From assembly GCF_024345205.1 (NCBI RefSeq), contig NZ_BROC01000017.1, positions 1 to 49,436 of the forward strand: a DNA stretch of 49,436 nt. Reading direction: 5' to 3'. This document shows, one piece after another, positions 33,182 to 41,891 of the stretch (the first letter of the stretch is position 1; each line of letters begins with the position of its first letter). A model generated the notes under the pieces. It saw only the letters and a list, made by a program, of their open reading frames with translations. It was not told the origin of the DNA and made no database searches. The position numbers were made by a program, and so were the translations under genes. The stretch comes from Lapidilactobacillus luobeiensis. Lineage in GTDB: Bacteria > Bacillota > Bacilli > Lactobacillales > Lactobacillaceae.

Positions 33182-34356
33182 TTGGCCAACGTCCCGATTT
33201 GCCGATCCCATTGCGCGGTCAGTTCGCTACCTAAGTCGCCGATACTGATGATCCGGAAGTGGTCAATGTCCAAGCCCGCCAAGCGTTTGGAGTTTTCCGA
33301 GTTCAAGGTGCTACTATCCACAACTGGAATCGCCGCCATTTTGTCCAAAAGGATTTGTTGGCCTTCCTTGCTGATCATGAAATTCATCACTGCCTGGGCG
33401 CCTTCAGGGTTCGAGCCGACGCTAGGAATCGCCAAGCAGTCCACGTCGCCGGTGAAAGCAGGCGCCAACTGGGTCAATTTCACGGTTTCAGGCAAGCCGC
33501 CGTTGGCCAAATTAGTGATGGTCATGTCAGCCCAAGCGGGAATCATGTCCACCTCGCCATTGGCCAACAGATCCAAGGTGCCCTGGTTCTTGTTCGGATA
33601 AACCACTTTTCCGCCAGATTTGTACAAGTAAGGATGCAATTCTTTCAACAGATCAAAGCCCTTGTTCCATTCTTTCTGCCATTTCGGATCTGAATCAGAC
33701 AACGCCTTCTCCGGCAAAAAGTTGTACAGCGAAGATTGCACGAAAGAACTACCAGAACCGCCAGAACCTGGAGTGTTGTAAGCGAAACGTCCAGGGTGCG
33801 ACTTGATCCAAGTGTAAAGTTCTTGGGTGGTTTTCGGTGGCTTGGGTACCCGTTTTGAATCGTAAGCCAGCACCACGGTTGTGCCCCGGTATGGCATGAT
33901 TACGCCTTTACCATCAGAAACCTTGGTGATCACGTTCTTCGCGTTAGGCACGTTGCTTTCCTTGTAAGCCGTGAAAAAGTCCTTGCCGCCTTCTTTGACA
34001 TAGGATGAAAAGCTCCCGTCAGACATTAAAATCAGATCATACTTGGTGTTTTTCTGATTGGTTTTCTTCGCGGCCAACAGGCGACTGGACAAGCTTTGCG
34101 CGCCACCGCCGGACATGATGAATTCCAATTTCATTTTATATTTCTTGCCGTTTTCACTCTTGTTGAAAGCTGTCACGATTGCTTCCATGCTTTCTCGCAC
34201 GTTGTCAGAACCGCCGGCCCACAACGTTACCGTCGACGGACCTGCCGCCTTCTTCGTTTTCTCCGCGGACGCCTTATTGGCGCATCCCGTTAACGCTCCC
34301 GTCAAGCAAAGCGCGGCCGCACCTACGGCTAACCATTGATACCATTTCTTTTTCAA
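33178..34356 (-). CDS. ABC transporter substrate-binding lipoprotein
   Basis: A 392-residue lipoprotein: signal peptide, lipobox LTGC with Cys25, then a lysine-rich linker. Binding-protein fold of the iron/putrescine/2-aminoethylphosphonate type (VTLWAGGSDNVRESMEAIV, DLILMSDGSF, MPYRGTTVVLAYDSKRV, GEVDMIPAWADMT). Several small-anion contacts are plausible at GGSGGSS-like loops (NTPGSGGSGSSF). TTG start at 34356, preceded by GGGGGAG. Ligand unknown; a phosphoester is inferred from the operon. Confidence 0.86.
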   Translation of the reverse strand: MKKKWYQWLAVGAAALCLTGALTGCANKASAEKTKKAAGPSTVTLWAGGSDNVRESMEAIVTAFNKSENGKKYKMKLEFIMSGGGAQSLSSRLLAAKKTNQKNTKYDLILMSDGSFSSYVKEGGKDFFTAYKESNVPNAKNVITKVSDGKGVIMPYRGTTVVLAYDSKRVPKPPKTTQELYTWIKSHPGRFAYNTPGSGGSGSSFVQSSLYNFLPEKALSDSDPKWQKEWNKGFDLLKELHPYLYKSGGKVVYPNKNQGTLDLLANGEVDMIPAWADMTITNLANGGLPETVKLTQLAPAFTGDVDCLAIPSVGSNPEGAQAVMNFMISKEGQQILLDKMAAIPVVDSSTLNSENSKRLAGLDIDHFRIISIGDLGSELTAQWDRQIGTLAK

Positions 34357-34536
34357 AATAATTCTCCCCCTGATGTTTGCTAAAATGTTCCGTCTGTTTT
34401 GTTGTTAAAAGTGATTGCTTGCCAAATTTGCTGGCTGGTAAAAACTGTTATTATCAAAGCTTTTTCTGTAAACACGGTCAGTTGTAGTCCTGCTTTTCCT
34501 GAAAACAGTGTGGGCGGCCATCGTAGTCGTCGCCGC

Positions 34537-35520
34537 TTATTTCCCCGCAGTTAGGGCCGGCGCGCCATAAGTCTTGGCCTTGTTAACGGTGACGTAGACT
34601 TGTTGGCGCGGCTGATATTGGGCCAGCGCCACCTTGTCGACGAAAACTTTCAACGGTTGTTCCTGATAGGTCAAGGTGATGATGCCGTAATGACCGGCGC
34701 TGCTGACGTGTTCGATCTGGGCCAAGAAATCACCTTGATCCGCAGATAGCGTCGCGTCTTCAGGGCGAAATGCCTGCACATCCATGCCTTGATCGAGAAA
34801 ATTCATTTCCCCGATGAAAGAAGCCGTGTAACGATTGATTGGATTTTCATAGATGTTTTGCGGTGTGTCGATCTGGGCGATGCTGCCCTTGTCCATGACC
34901 ACGATGCGGTCGGACAACGCCATCGCCTCTTCTTGGTCGTGAGTGACAAAGGCCACGGTCACGCCGGTTTCCCGCTGGATCCGTTTCAATTCCTCCCGCA
35001 TTTGTTGGCGAATTTTCGCGTCCAAAGCGGAATATGGTTCGTCCAGCAGCAAAACGGAAGGCTCTAGCAAGAGCGAACGGCCGATGGCGATCCGCTGTTG
35101 TTGCCCGCCAGAAAGTTGGCTGGGATATTTCTTAACTACTTCCGGCATCCGCAAAAGTTGCAACATGGCGGTGATCTTTTCACGGATCTTACTTTTCGCC
35201 ATTTTCCGCAGTTTCAGGCCGAACGCTAAGTTTTCATAAACAGTCATGTGGTCCCATAAATTGTAACTTTGGAAAACCATGCTGGTCGGCCGTTTGTTCG
35301 CCGGCAACTCGGTCACGTCCTGGCCGTCGATCAGAATGTGGCCAGAATCAACGCCTTGAAAGCCGCCCAGACAGCGGAGGATCGTGCTTTTGCCACAGCC
35401 GGATGGTCCCAGCAGCGTCAAGATCTCGCCATTTCTGATTTCCAAATCAATGTCGTGGATGCCATCACCGTTTTCATAAACTTTGGAAATGTGATTGATT
35501 CTTACTTTGATTTCTGTCAT
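34537..35520 (-). CDS. ABC transporter ATPase, PotA/FbpC type
   Basis: A 327-residue nucleotide-binding subunit. Walker A GPSGCGKST, Q-loop VFQSYNLWDHMT, signature LSGGQQQR, Walker B VLLLDEP, H-loop VTHDQEEA and a TOBE-like C-terminal domain (AFRPEDATL, VFVDK). It powers the transporter with the flanking permeases. Its ribosome site is weak. It lies 26 bp after the first permease gene. The 180 bp to the binding-protein gene hold no clear feature. Confidence 0.93.
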   Translation of the reverse strand: MTEIKVRINHISKVYENGDGIHDIDLEIRNGEILTLLGPSGCGKSTILRCLGGFQGVDSGHILIDGQDVTELPANKRPTSMVFQSYNLWDHMTVYENLAFGLKLRKMAKSKIREKITAMLQLLRMPEVVKKYPSQLSGGQQQRIAIGRSLLLEPSVLLLDEPYSALDAKIRQQMREELKRIQRETGVTVAFVTHDQEEAMALSDRIVVMDKGSIAQIDTPQNIYENPINRYTASFIGEMNFLDQGMDVQAFRPEDATLSADQGDFLAQIEHVSSAGHYGIITLTYQEQPLKVFVDKVALAQYQPRQQVYVTVNKAKTYGAPALTAGK

Positions 35521-35546
35521 ATTCGTGGTTCACTGGCAGCTGAAAA

Positions 35547-36383
35547 TTACATCATGATGCCGCCAGAGAGGATCCCCTTTCCAAATAGTTTGCGACAAAC
35601 GAGCAAGATGATCACCGTGGGAATCAGCAACAACACGGAGAAAACCGCGCCGGCCATCGGTGGATAGTCTAAAATCATGCCGTACATCGAGGTCGCCATG
35701 GTTTTGACTTCGGGAAAGCCAACTAAAAGTGTGCCCTGCGCCTCTTCCAACGACCCCAGAAATGAGAACATTGCTGCCACCGCGATTCCCGGGAGCGCGA
35801 TCGGCATGGTGATCGACAGGAACGTCCGTAACGGCCCCGCGCCCACATCCCGCGCCGCTTCTTCTTGTTGGATCCGGATTTTCTGAAAAGCGCCCGAAGG
35901 AATCCAGATCATGAAAAGTAACATGTTCAAAACGTGGATGATCACCACGCCCGTCAACGTTCCCATCAAATGAAACCGATAAAACAAAATGCCGATCGCC
36001 GTATACAGCCCGATTTTAGGGAAAGCGTTGGTCAACAAGAATGAAAAAAGAAAGAAACTTTTCCCCTTAAATTGTAAACGCGCCACCGCATAAGCTGCGG
36101 GCAGGCAGATCATCAAGGAAATCGAGGTGGCGATCAAGGCAATCAACAACGAGTTCAACATCACTTGCAGTAATTCCGGCTGACCCAGAATGTAGCGCCA
36201 CCACTGCAAACCAAAGCGCGTCGGCAGCAAATGCGGCGCCTGATAACGCTCGGCGAAGATCAGCATGGCCGTGTTCAACAATGGCCCGAAAAAGAATAGA
36301 AAGAAAACAATGAAAATCAACGAATCAATCACGTATTTCTTTCCGAAAGTATAAAAAATCCGCCTGGGACTTAGGTGCTTCAT
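35547..36383 (-). CDS. ABC permease, PotC-like, first gene of the PhoP-box operon
   Basis: A 278-residue permease with six membrane segments (VIDSLIFIVFFLFFFGPLL, MLNSLLIALIATSISLMICL) and the coupling loop EAARDVGAGPLRTFLSITMP. Ends KLFGKGILSGGIMM. ATG 36383 follows GGGGAGGAA. The ~100-base leader before it contains the palindrome CTGGCGCGCCAG. Confidence 0.88.
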   Translation of the reverse strand: MKHLSPRRIFYTFGKKYVIDSLIFIVFFLFFFGPLLNTAMLIFAERYQAPHLLPTRFGLQWWRYILGQPELLQVMLNSLLIALIATSISLMICLPAAYAVARLQFKGKSFFLFSFLLTNAFPKIGLYTAIGILFYRFHLMGTLTGVVIIHVLNMLLFMIWIPSGAFQKIRIQQEEAARDVGAGPLRTFLSITMPIALPGIAVAAMFSFLGSLEEAQGTLLVGFPEVKTMATSMYGMILDYPPMAGAVFSVLLLIPTVIILLVCRKLFGKGILSGGIMM

Positions 36384-36488
36384 AAGTTCCTCCCCAATAC
36401 AAAAACTGAATTTGGTCACACAATCAACCACCCGGTGGCTAAACTCAAACGACTGGCGCGCCAGCCGTGCCCTCCTTTCTGAAAACTG

Positions 36489-36497
36489 TTTATAATA
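36489..36497 (-). promoter_or_regulatory. -10 region of the organophosphate transport operon
   Basis: Minus-strand TATTAT/TATAAA overlapping at 36497-36489, 12-15 bases after the last TTTACA-like half-site, with no separate -35, as in activated Pho promoters. Confidence 0.55.
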
Positions 36498-36509
36498 TTA
36501 AGCAATCAA

Positions 36510-36548
36510 CGTAAAGTAATTGTAAACATTAGGTAAATTTGCTGTAAA
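36510..36548 (-). promoter_or_regulatory. Candidate PhoP box, four half-sites 11 bp apart
   Basis: Plus-strand CGTAAA (36510), TGTAAA (36521), GGTAAA (36532) and TGTAAA (36543) are spaced exactly 11 bp. Read on the minus strand they are TTTACA, TTTACC, TTTACA, TTTACG with 5-bp gaps, the form of PhoP boxes in Firmicutes. Confidence 0.75.
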
Positions 36549-36666
36549 TCGCTGCCGCGAGAGCGACTGTTTTTCCCGAGAATTTGGGGAAGAAAAGCCC
36601 CTCCTGCGTAAGAGGGCAGTGTGAAGGACTAATCGCGCAGAAGTTGTCATTTATCAAGGAGTAGAA

Positions 36667-36675
36667 TGATATAAT
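36667..36675 (+). promoter_or_regulatory. Extended -10 promoter of the helicase gene
   Basis: TGA plus TATAAT (36670-36675); a TTGTCA at 36644-36649 is 20 bp upstream, rather far. Confidence 0.6.
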
Positions 36676-36713
36676 GGTTCTATTAAGATCAAGAAGTTTA
36701 GGTGGTTGGCAAG

Positions 36714-39677
36714 ATGGAAAAAGGGCTTTATGAGCGTTTGATTGATCAGCGCTTAGCGACAATTTTGCAGACGTTAACGGATGACGTCACTCGGGCCAAG
36801 GTAGACGACAGTGAATTGCCGTTTTATTTGGCGGATCAATTGAAACGCTTGGCTTTGGCCCATTTTCTTGATGAGAAAACGGCGGAGCAGATTCCCGATT
36901 TTAATCGGTTGGTTGAATTGTTGCGGGCAGATGGATCCTTGTCCACTACAAAGGATGAAGAATTGCTGCTCACAGAAATTCGCGCGCAAAAGACTGCGGC
37001 GCAAATTGTGCCAGAAACAAAATTAGTGGAACCGACGCTGTTTACTGGTCGGAGCTCGAAGAATTTTCCTAGTTTGGCCAGCGAATTTAATAAAGAAATC
37101 CGCTCCAGTAATGAGATTGATTTGATCGTGTCGTTTATCAAAGTTGGCGGAATTAACACCATTTATGAAAGCTTGAAGACCTTTACGGAAAACGGGGGAC
37201 AACTCCGGATTTTGACGACCACTTACATGGGGGCCTCCGACGCCAAGGCCATTCAGCGCCTGGCGCAACTGCCCAATACGCAGGTGAAGGTTTCCTACGA
37301 TACGAAGGCGATTCGTTTACATGCTAAAACTTATATTTTCCAACGGGCGACCGGCTTTTCCACGGCTTATATTGGCTCGTCTAATATCTCCAATGCGGCG
37401 CTGACTTCCGGCCGAGAATGGAATGTTAAAGTCACCAACGCGCGCTTGCCTGAATTGTACAAGCAACTCATTAGTGAGTTTGACTTGTTTTGGAATTCGT
37501 CGGATTTTGAGCGTTATGATCCACAACAAGATTTCCCCCGCTTGGATCAGGAATTGGGGACGGCTCAGCTAACGCCCGGAACGGCTTTGCCCCTGGCTTA
37601 TTTCGACATTAAGCCCTATCCTTATCAGCAGAAAATTCTCGATGAATTGTCGAATAAGCGCAAAAATGGGGTGAACCGCAATCTGGTGGTAATGGCCACC
37701 GGCACGGGCAAAACGATTGTCGCGGCGCTGGACTTCAAGCGGTTTTTTCGGGATAACCCGCAGGCTAAACTGCTGTTTATTGCCCATACCGTTGAAATTA
37801 CGCAGCAAGCTTTGGCGACTTTCCGCCAAGTGTTGCAGGATCAAAACTTTGGTAGCTTGCTGGATGGCATCAATAAGCCGGCCAGTTTGACCCATGTATT
37901 CGCGACGATTCAGACCTTTCGCAAACTCGTGGCTGATTTTCCGGCGGATTATTATCATTACATTATTATTGACGAGGCCCATCACACCGGCGCCCCTACT
38001 TATTGGCAAACCTTGGATCAGCTCCAACCACAAATTCTGCTGGGTCTGACTGCGACACCAGATCGGATGGATGGCTTCGATATTTTGGGCCATTTCGACC
38101 AACAAATCTCCGCCGAACTCAATCTGTTTGACGCGATTGAGCAAGAGTATTTGGCGCCGTTTCAGTATTTCGGAATTTCTGATAGCGTCGATTTAGCCCA
38201 AATTGAATTTCATGCTGGCGATTATGATTTGCCGGCACTTTCGCAAGCTCTGTCCAACGAAAATCGCTTAAACACGATTTTCGCGGCCCTGGAACGCTAT
38301 GGCCTGGCCACAAACCAGATTAAAGCGATCGGTTTCTGTGTCGATCAAGACCACGCTAAATATATGGCCGCCAAATTTACAGAGCGCGGCATCCCGGCGA
38401 CCTATTTGATCAGCGCCGAATCTGAGCGCCGGGCTGAAGTACGCCGCGCACTACAAAGTGGGCAGGTCAACTTTGTTTTCACTGTGAATATGTATAACGA
38501 AGGCGTCGATTTCCCTGAGGTCAACACCGTGCTGTTCCTGCGGCCAACCCAGTCGAAGACAATTTTCCTGCAACAATTAGGTCGGGGCTTGCGCCGAGCG
38601 GAAGGCAAAGATTTCTTAACCGTCCTCGACTTTATCGGTGGCCAAAATAAAAAGTATAATTTCCAGACCAAGTTCAAAGCACTGATTCGCAAAGGCACCG
38701 TGCGGGCAGCGGTGGAAAACGACTTTCCCTATGTTCCTGCCGGATCGGTTGTGCAATTGGAGCGGGTGGCCAAGGAAACCGTCCTCCAAAATTTGCGCCA
38801 ACAAGCTACAGGCAAGAAATGGTTCCAAAATGAGGTCCGCGAATTTCAGGATTCTTACGAACTAGCGCCAACATTAGCCAATCTGGTGGCCAAACTCGAC
38901 GTCACACCAACCGAGATTTATACCGAGTTGTTGGACAAGAACACCACCTTAACTGATCTGCGGCAAGGGCCCCAAGCGCAAAGTGCCAACTATGCCTACG
39001 CCTTCAAGAACCTCGCGCCCAATAACAATAAGCATGTGTTTAAATTGTTGTTGAAGCCAGAACCAGCGCGCCTATCGGATCAAGATTATCGCTATTTATA
39101 TGCCACTTTTTTCTCAGGAATTAAAAAAGGGACCGACAAATTCGTGGAAGTCCGTCAATTTCTTGCACAACCGAATGCCGCTTTACAGGCTGAACTTCAG
39201 GAATTAATTACCTATAAACAGCAACATGATTATTTGGAAGACGGCGTCGATGAGCACGGCTTCGTCAAATACGGCACCTATACCAACGCCCAAATTATGG
39301 CGCATTTGCCCGGGATGGAGCGAACTTTTGTCAACACATCCGGCGTGCTCAACATCAAGGCTCGCAACAGCGAAGTCCTCTTCGTCACTCTGGAGAAGAG
39401 CGAACAAGACTACTCACCATTGACCATGTACCAAGACTTCCTGATCAACCGCCACGAGCTCCACTGGGAAGGCCCCCACAACCGCGGCAATAAATACGCT
39501 CAAGAACTGGCAAGCCGCGACGCCATCCTCCTCTTCATTCGCAAAAATAAACGCAGCACCAACTATTACTACCTCGGCGCCGTCCAACCCGGCACCATCA
39601 CCGGCGCCAACCCCATCCAAACCAACTTCACCGTCAATGAAGACATCCCCGGACAAATTTATCAAGAACTGGTGTGA
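36714..39677 (+). CDS. PLD-like nuclease / DEAD-family helicase / DUF3427 fusion protein
   Basis: A 987-residue protein. Residues ~100-270 are a phospholipase-D-like nuclease domain (SFIKVGGINTIYESL, HAKTYIF with HxK, then YIGSSNISNAAL). Residues ~300-660 form a superfamily 2 helicase: MATGTGKTIVAAL, IIDEAHH, LTATPDR, NEGVDFPEV and QLGRGLRR. The remainder is a DUF3427-like C-terminus (LNIKARNSEVLFVTLEKSE, GPHNRGNKYAQELASRDA). ATG 36714 has AGGTGG eight bases before it. Such proteins are common in lactobacilli and proposed to act on foreign or damaged DNA. It stands at the edge of a defence-like island but is transcribed alone. Confidence 0.85.
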   Translation: MEKGLYERLIDQRLATILQTLTDDVTRAKVDDSELPFYLADQLKRLALAHFLDEKTAEQIPDFNRLVELLRADGSLSTTKDEELLLTEIRAQKTAAQIVPETKLVEPTLFTGRSSKNFPSLASEFNKEIRSSNEIDLIVSFIKVGGINTIYESLKTFTENGGQLRILTTTYMGASDAKAIQRLAQLPNTQVKVSYDTKAIRLHAKTYIFQRATGFSTAYIGSSNISNAALTSGREWNVKVTNARLPELYKQLISEFDLFWNSSDFERYDPQQDFPRLDQELGTAQLTPGTALPLAYFDIKPYPYQQKILDELSNKRKNGVNRNLVVMATGTGKTIVAALDFKRFFRDNPQAKLLFIAHTVEITQQALATFRQVLQDQNFGSLLDGINKPASLTHVFATIQTFRKLVADFPADYYHYIIIDEAHHTGAPTYWQTLDQLQPQILLGLTATPDRMDGFDILGHFDQQISAELNLFDAIEQEYLAPFQYFGISDSVDLAQIEFHAGDYDLPALSQALSNENRLNTIFAALERYGLATNQIKAIGFCVDQDHAKYMAAKFTERGIPATYLISAESERRAEVRRALQSGQVNFVFTVNMYNEGVDFPEVNTVLFLRPTQSKTIFLQQLGRGLRRAEGKDFLTVLDFIGGQNKKYNFQTKFKALIRKGTVRAAVENDFPYVPAGSVVQLERVAKETVLQNLRQQATGKKWFQNEVREFQDSYELAPTLANLVAKLDVTPTEIYTELLDKNTTLTDLRQGPQAQSANYAYAFKNLAPNNNKHVFKLLLKPEPARLSDQDYRYLYATFFSGIKKGTDKFVEVRQFLAQPNAALQAELQELITYKQQHDYLEDGVDEHGFVKYGTYTNAQIMAHLPGMERTFVNTSGVLNIKARNSEVLFVTLEKSEQDYSPLTMYQDFLINRHELHWEGPHNRGNKYAQELASRDAILLFIRKNKRSTNYYYLGAVQPGTITGANPIQTNFTVNEDIPGQIYQELV

Positions 39678-39849
39678 GGTGAGTCGGGGTAGGGCGGGGA
39701 ATTGACTGGTTAAGCGGGAGATAAGTGCGGTTTTATCGCTTGGGAAATGAGCGATAAGATGGAAATAGCGAAAATATACGGAATAATGAGCAAGATCGAT
39801 CGAAGAAAACACGCAAATTTTACGATAAAGAATCAATATACAGCAATAA

Positions 39850-39972
39850 CTCTTCAAAACGGAAACTGAGGGCCAATATAAGGACTCTGTAGCCGTTCTG
39901 AGTATCCCCCTATTAGACCTGCTTGAAACCTCTGAACGAGGCAAAATATTCGATTATGTAAAAAATAAATAG
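39850..39972 (+). pseudogene. Short open-frame fragment without start codon
   Basis: Forty codons after a TAA read KTETEGQYKDSVAVLSIPLL then DLLETSERGKIFDYVKNK and stop. The frame looks protein-like, has no start or ribosome site, and may be the 3' remnant of a lost gene. Nothing else was seen in 39678-39849. Confidence 0.35.
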
Positions 39973-40010
39973 TGAAAGCGGTTGCAAAGTTGTTTTGCTT
40001 ATGATATAAT
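39972..40010 (+). promoter_or_regulatory. Promoter with overlapping cre-like site
   Basis: TTGCAA (39982-39987), 17-bp spacer, TATAAT (40005-40010) with an extended TGA. GTGAAAGCGGTTGCA (39972-39986) fits cre at 14 of 15 positions. One of the best promoters in the window. Confidence 0.8.
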
Positions 40011-40245
40011 TAGAACATAAAAAGACCACTATGATATTGCAGTATCATCAGCGGCCAAGAGTTAAAACTATCTGCGTTGTCTTCACTTTAACACTAAAAG
40101 TGTGGCTTTTCAATACGCTGAATAATAAAATATCACTTTAAGTGAGAAAATCGGTATTGTTTGTCACACGTTGGGTAAGAAAAATAGGATTGACTTTTGG
40201 CTGAATGTCTTTTTAAATCTAATAAATTTAGAAAGGATTTTGTCA
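40011..40245 (+). other. Long 235-base leader with several hairpins
   Basis: Between promoter and gene. ATGATA/TATCAT (40031-40048), ACACT/AGTGT (40091-40103) and the palindrome TCACTTTAAGTGA (40133-40145). Could be a regulatory leader or a small RNA gene. No terminator followed by a coding start was recognised. Confidence 0.45.
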
Positions 40246-41094
40246 ATGGCAAAATTTAATGAGTATTTTCGATGCAATGGTAAGGAATATTATAATCCGT
40301 CTTTGGATAAGGAAGAAAAACACTTCATCGATCCTAACAAAATCGGTAAGATAAATATTCCTGGCTTTAACGGTCAATCTGCAAAGCAGAGAATTGCATC
40401 CTTCTGTACCTATGCCTTTGAATTATATTTATCTGGAGATTTGGCGAGTGCCTATGATCTCCTCAGTATTCCTAAAGAGGTCAATGCCACAAGAATTGGT
40501 TGGGGTAAAGTGGACTATCACGGGAAGGGAACATCCTATGACATTCTCGAACCAGTTTTTCGCCCAATTAAAGTTATTAAGGATGCTGGCCTTTCTACCG
40601 ATTCAATGTCTAAGCATATTGAATTCTTTACTATCATCGCGCCTAATTTTGCTGAGGATCGTTTGTCGGACCTCATTACAAATATTATTTGTGATTTTCT
40701 TGTTGAATTCACACAGTTTATCTGCACCGAGCAGAATATACCTATGGTTTCAGGAGCAGAAATTGAATATTTTGATGAGAGTACAAAGAAATGGTGTACA
40801 AAGGTGGTTGAGTTACCTGTTGATGAGCTGGGCAGGCCAATTATTCTCATTCCAAATAAGAGTGTAGTCGACACGTATCCCTTTAGAGCTGATTCCTTTG
40901 TTAGAAGTGTTATTTTTGAATCATTGCAGTCTAAAGCGTTAGCTGCAGGAGAAAAAATATCGAAAAAGAAGCTTTGGAAAAAAGAGGTAAGGCCACTTGG
41001 CAAAGGTATGACAAAAAAATATGTTCTCCAAGAAATAATTAGAAATCCGAAACTGTTTGATTATTATCTTGATAGACTAGAATTTTTTGCTTAA
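40246..41094 (+). CDS. Unknown 282-residue protein in the defence-like island
   Basis: Starts MAKFNEYFRCNGKEYYNP. Soluble and mixed alpha/beta. FEDRLSD-like FAEDRLSDLITNIICDFLVE is the most conserved-looking segment. Then IPMVSGAEIEYFDESTKKW, ELGRPIILIPNKSVVDTYP and a basic stretch KISKKKLWKKEVRPLGKGM before the end. I do not recognise the family and cannot assign activity. ATG 40246 follows AAAGGA; upstream in-frame codons lack a site. AT-rich, own promoter and strong terminator. Placement between two helicase genes suggests a defence role, by association only. Confidence 0.6.
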   Translation: MAKFNEYFRCNGKEYYNPSLDKEEKHFIDPNKIGKINIPGFNGQSAKQRIASFCTYAFELYLSGDLASAYDLLSIPKEVNATRIGWGKVDYHGKGTSYDILEPVFRPIKVIKDAGLSTDSMSKHIEFFTIIAPNFAEDRLSDLITNIICDFLVEFTQFICTEQNIPMVSGAEIEYFDESTKKWCTKVVELPVDELGRPIILIPNKSVVDTYPFRADSFVRSVIFESLQSKALAAGEKISKKKLWKKEVRPLGKGMTKKYVLQEIIRNPKLFDYYLDRLEFFA

Positions 41095-41144
41095 TACTAA
41101 AGATTTCAACTTTATAAGTGATTTTTAAGAAAATATTTGAGTCG

Positions 41145-41196
41145 AAAGAATTATGATGATTAGTCTTTAGGATTAGTTGTCATAATTCTTTTTTTG
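41145..41196 (+). terminator. Terminator after the unknown gene
   Basis: AAAGAATTATGA (41145-41156) pairs with TCATAATTCTTT (41180-41191) followed by TTTT. Confidence 0.9.
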
Positions 41197-41612
41197 TGGA
41201 TGCGCCTTATGAATATATGCGGCACGATAAGAATTGGGTGACTTATGTAAAGTAGGTTGTAGTGGGGATTGAGACTGACATCAAATTAATGAGCTCTGCA
41301 CTTGCGGACATTCATGGCAGAAAAAGTAAGGCGACTTAGATAAACTCGGTTAATATTAGCAGGCACAAATCCCTGGAGTTCTGACGCTGTGGGATTTTGG
41401 GGTGGTTTAGGAATAGAAGTCCTCTTGGCATGACTGTTTGTCACAAACTAGATATTGATGAATGCTGTGTGGTGATAAGCGCTGAATCGTTATTTATGTC
41501 GTTAACCAAGTTCTTAAGAACTCGCTCTTCCTCGAATCAGTATCTAAACACGATTCGGATGGATACAATTCAACAATAAGTTTATAGATAGCGTTTTTCC
41601 ATCAGCCCTTCG
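41197..41612. other. Non-coding stretch before the restriction operon
   Basis: About 415 bp with no supported gene, repeat or RNA. Short open frames here lack ribosome sites. Confidence 0.5.
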
Positions 41613-41621
41613 TGATATAAT
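41613..41621 (+). promoter_or_regulatory. Extended -10 promoter of the restriction/Kiwa-like operon
   Basis: TGA plus TATAAT (41616-41621), 46 bp before the regulator start. No good -35. Confidence 0.65.
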
Positions 41622-41666
41622 CTACTCATATGCTCCGTTTATTTATTGAGTGACAGGAGGTGCGGG

Positions 41667-41882
41667 ATGGGCATCACGTATAAGAAACTTTGGAAGATAT
41701 TAATCGACAAAGAAATGAACAAGACTCAGCTAAGAAATCGCGCTGGTGTGAGCAGTAATGTTATCGCAAAGCTCGGTAAGAATGAACCGGTTGCGCTTGA
41801 GTCGTTGGTGAGAATCTCAGAGGCATTGGATGTAGACATCAGTGAAATTATTAGCCTTGAGAAGACCAAGAAAATAGTATGA
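41667..41882 (+). CDS. Small XRE/Cro-type regulator leading the defence operon
   Basis: A 71-residue helix-turn-helix protein: TYKKLWKILIDKEMNKTQLR, AGVSSNVIAKLGKNE, LVRISEALDVDISEII. The whole protein is the DNA-binding domain, as in controller proteins of restriction systems. ATG 41667 lies after AGGAGGTG. It ends nine bases before the helicase gene, so it is co-transcribed and probably sets the level of the operon. Confidence 0.88.
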   Translation: MGITYKKLWKILIDKEMNKTQLRNRAGVSSNVIAKLGKNEPVALESLVRISEALDVDISEIISLEKTKKIV

Positions 41883-41891
41883 TGTAGAAAG

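Noticed and set aside
38119-39944. Minus-strand open frames across the helicase gene
   Set aside because: They are reverse-strand shadows of a gene with clear helicase motifs.
40011-40245. Retron msr-msd RNA
   Set aside because: Hairpins are short and no reverse transcriptase is encoded nearby.
41397-41579. 60-codon open frame before the defence operon
   Set aside because: No ribosome site, low-quality composition, and it ends before the operon promoter.
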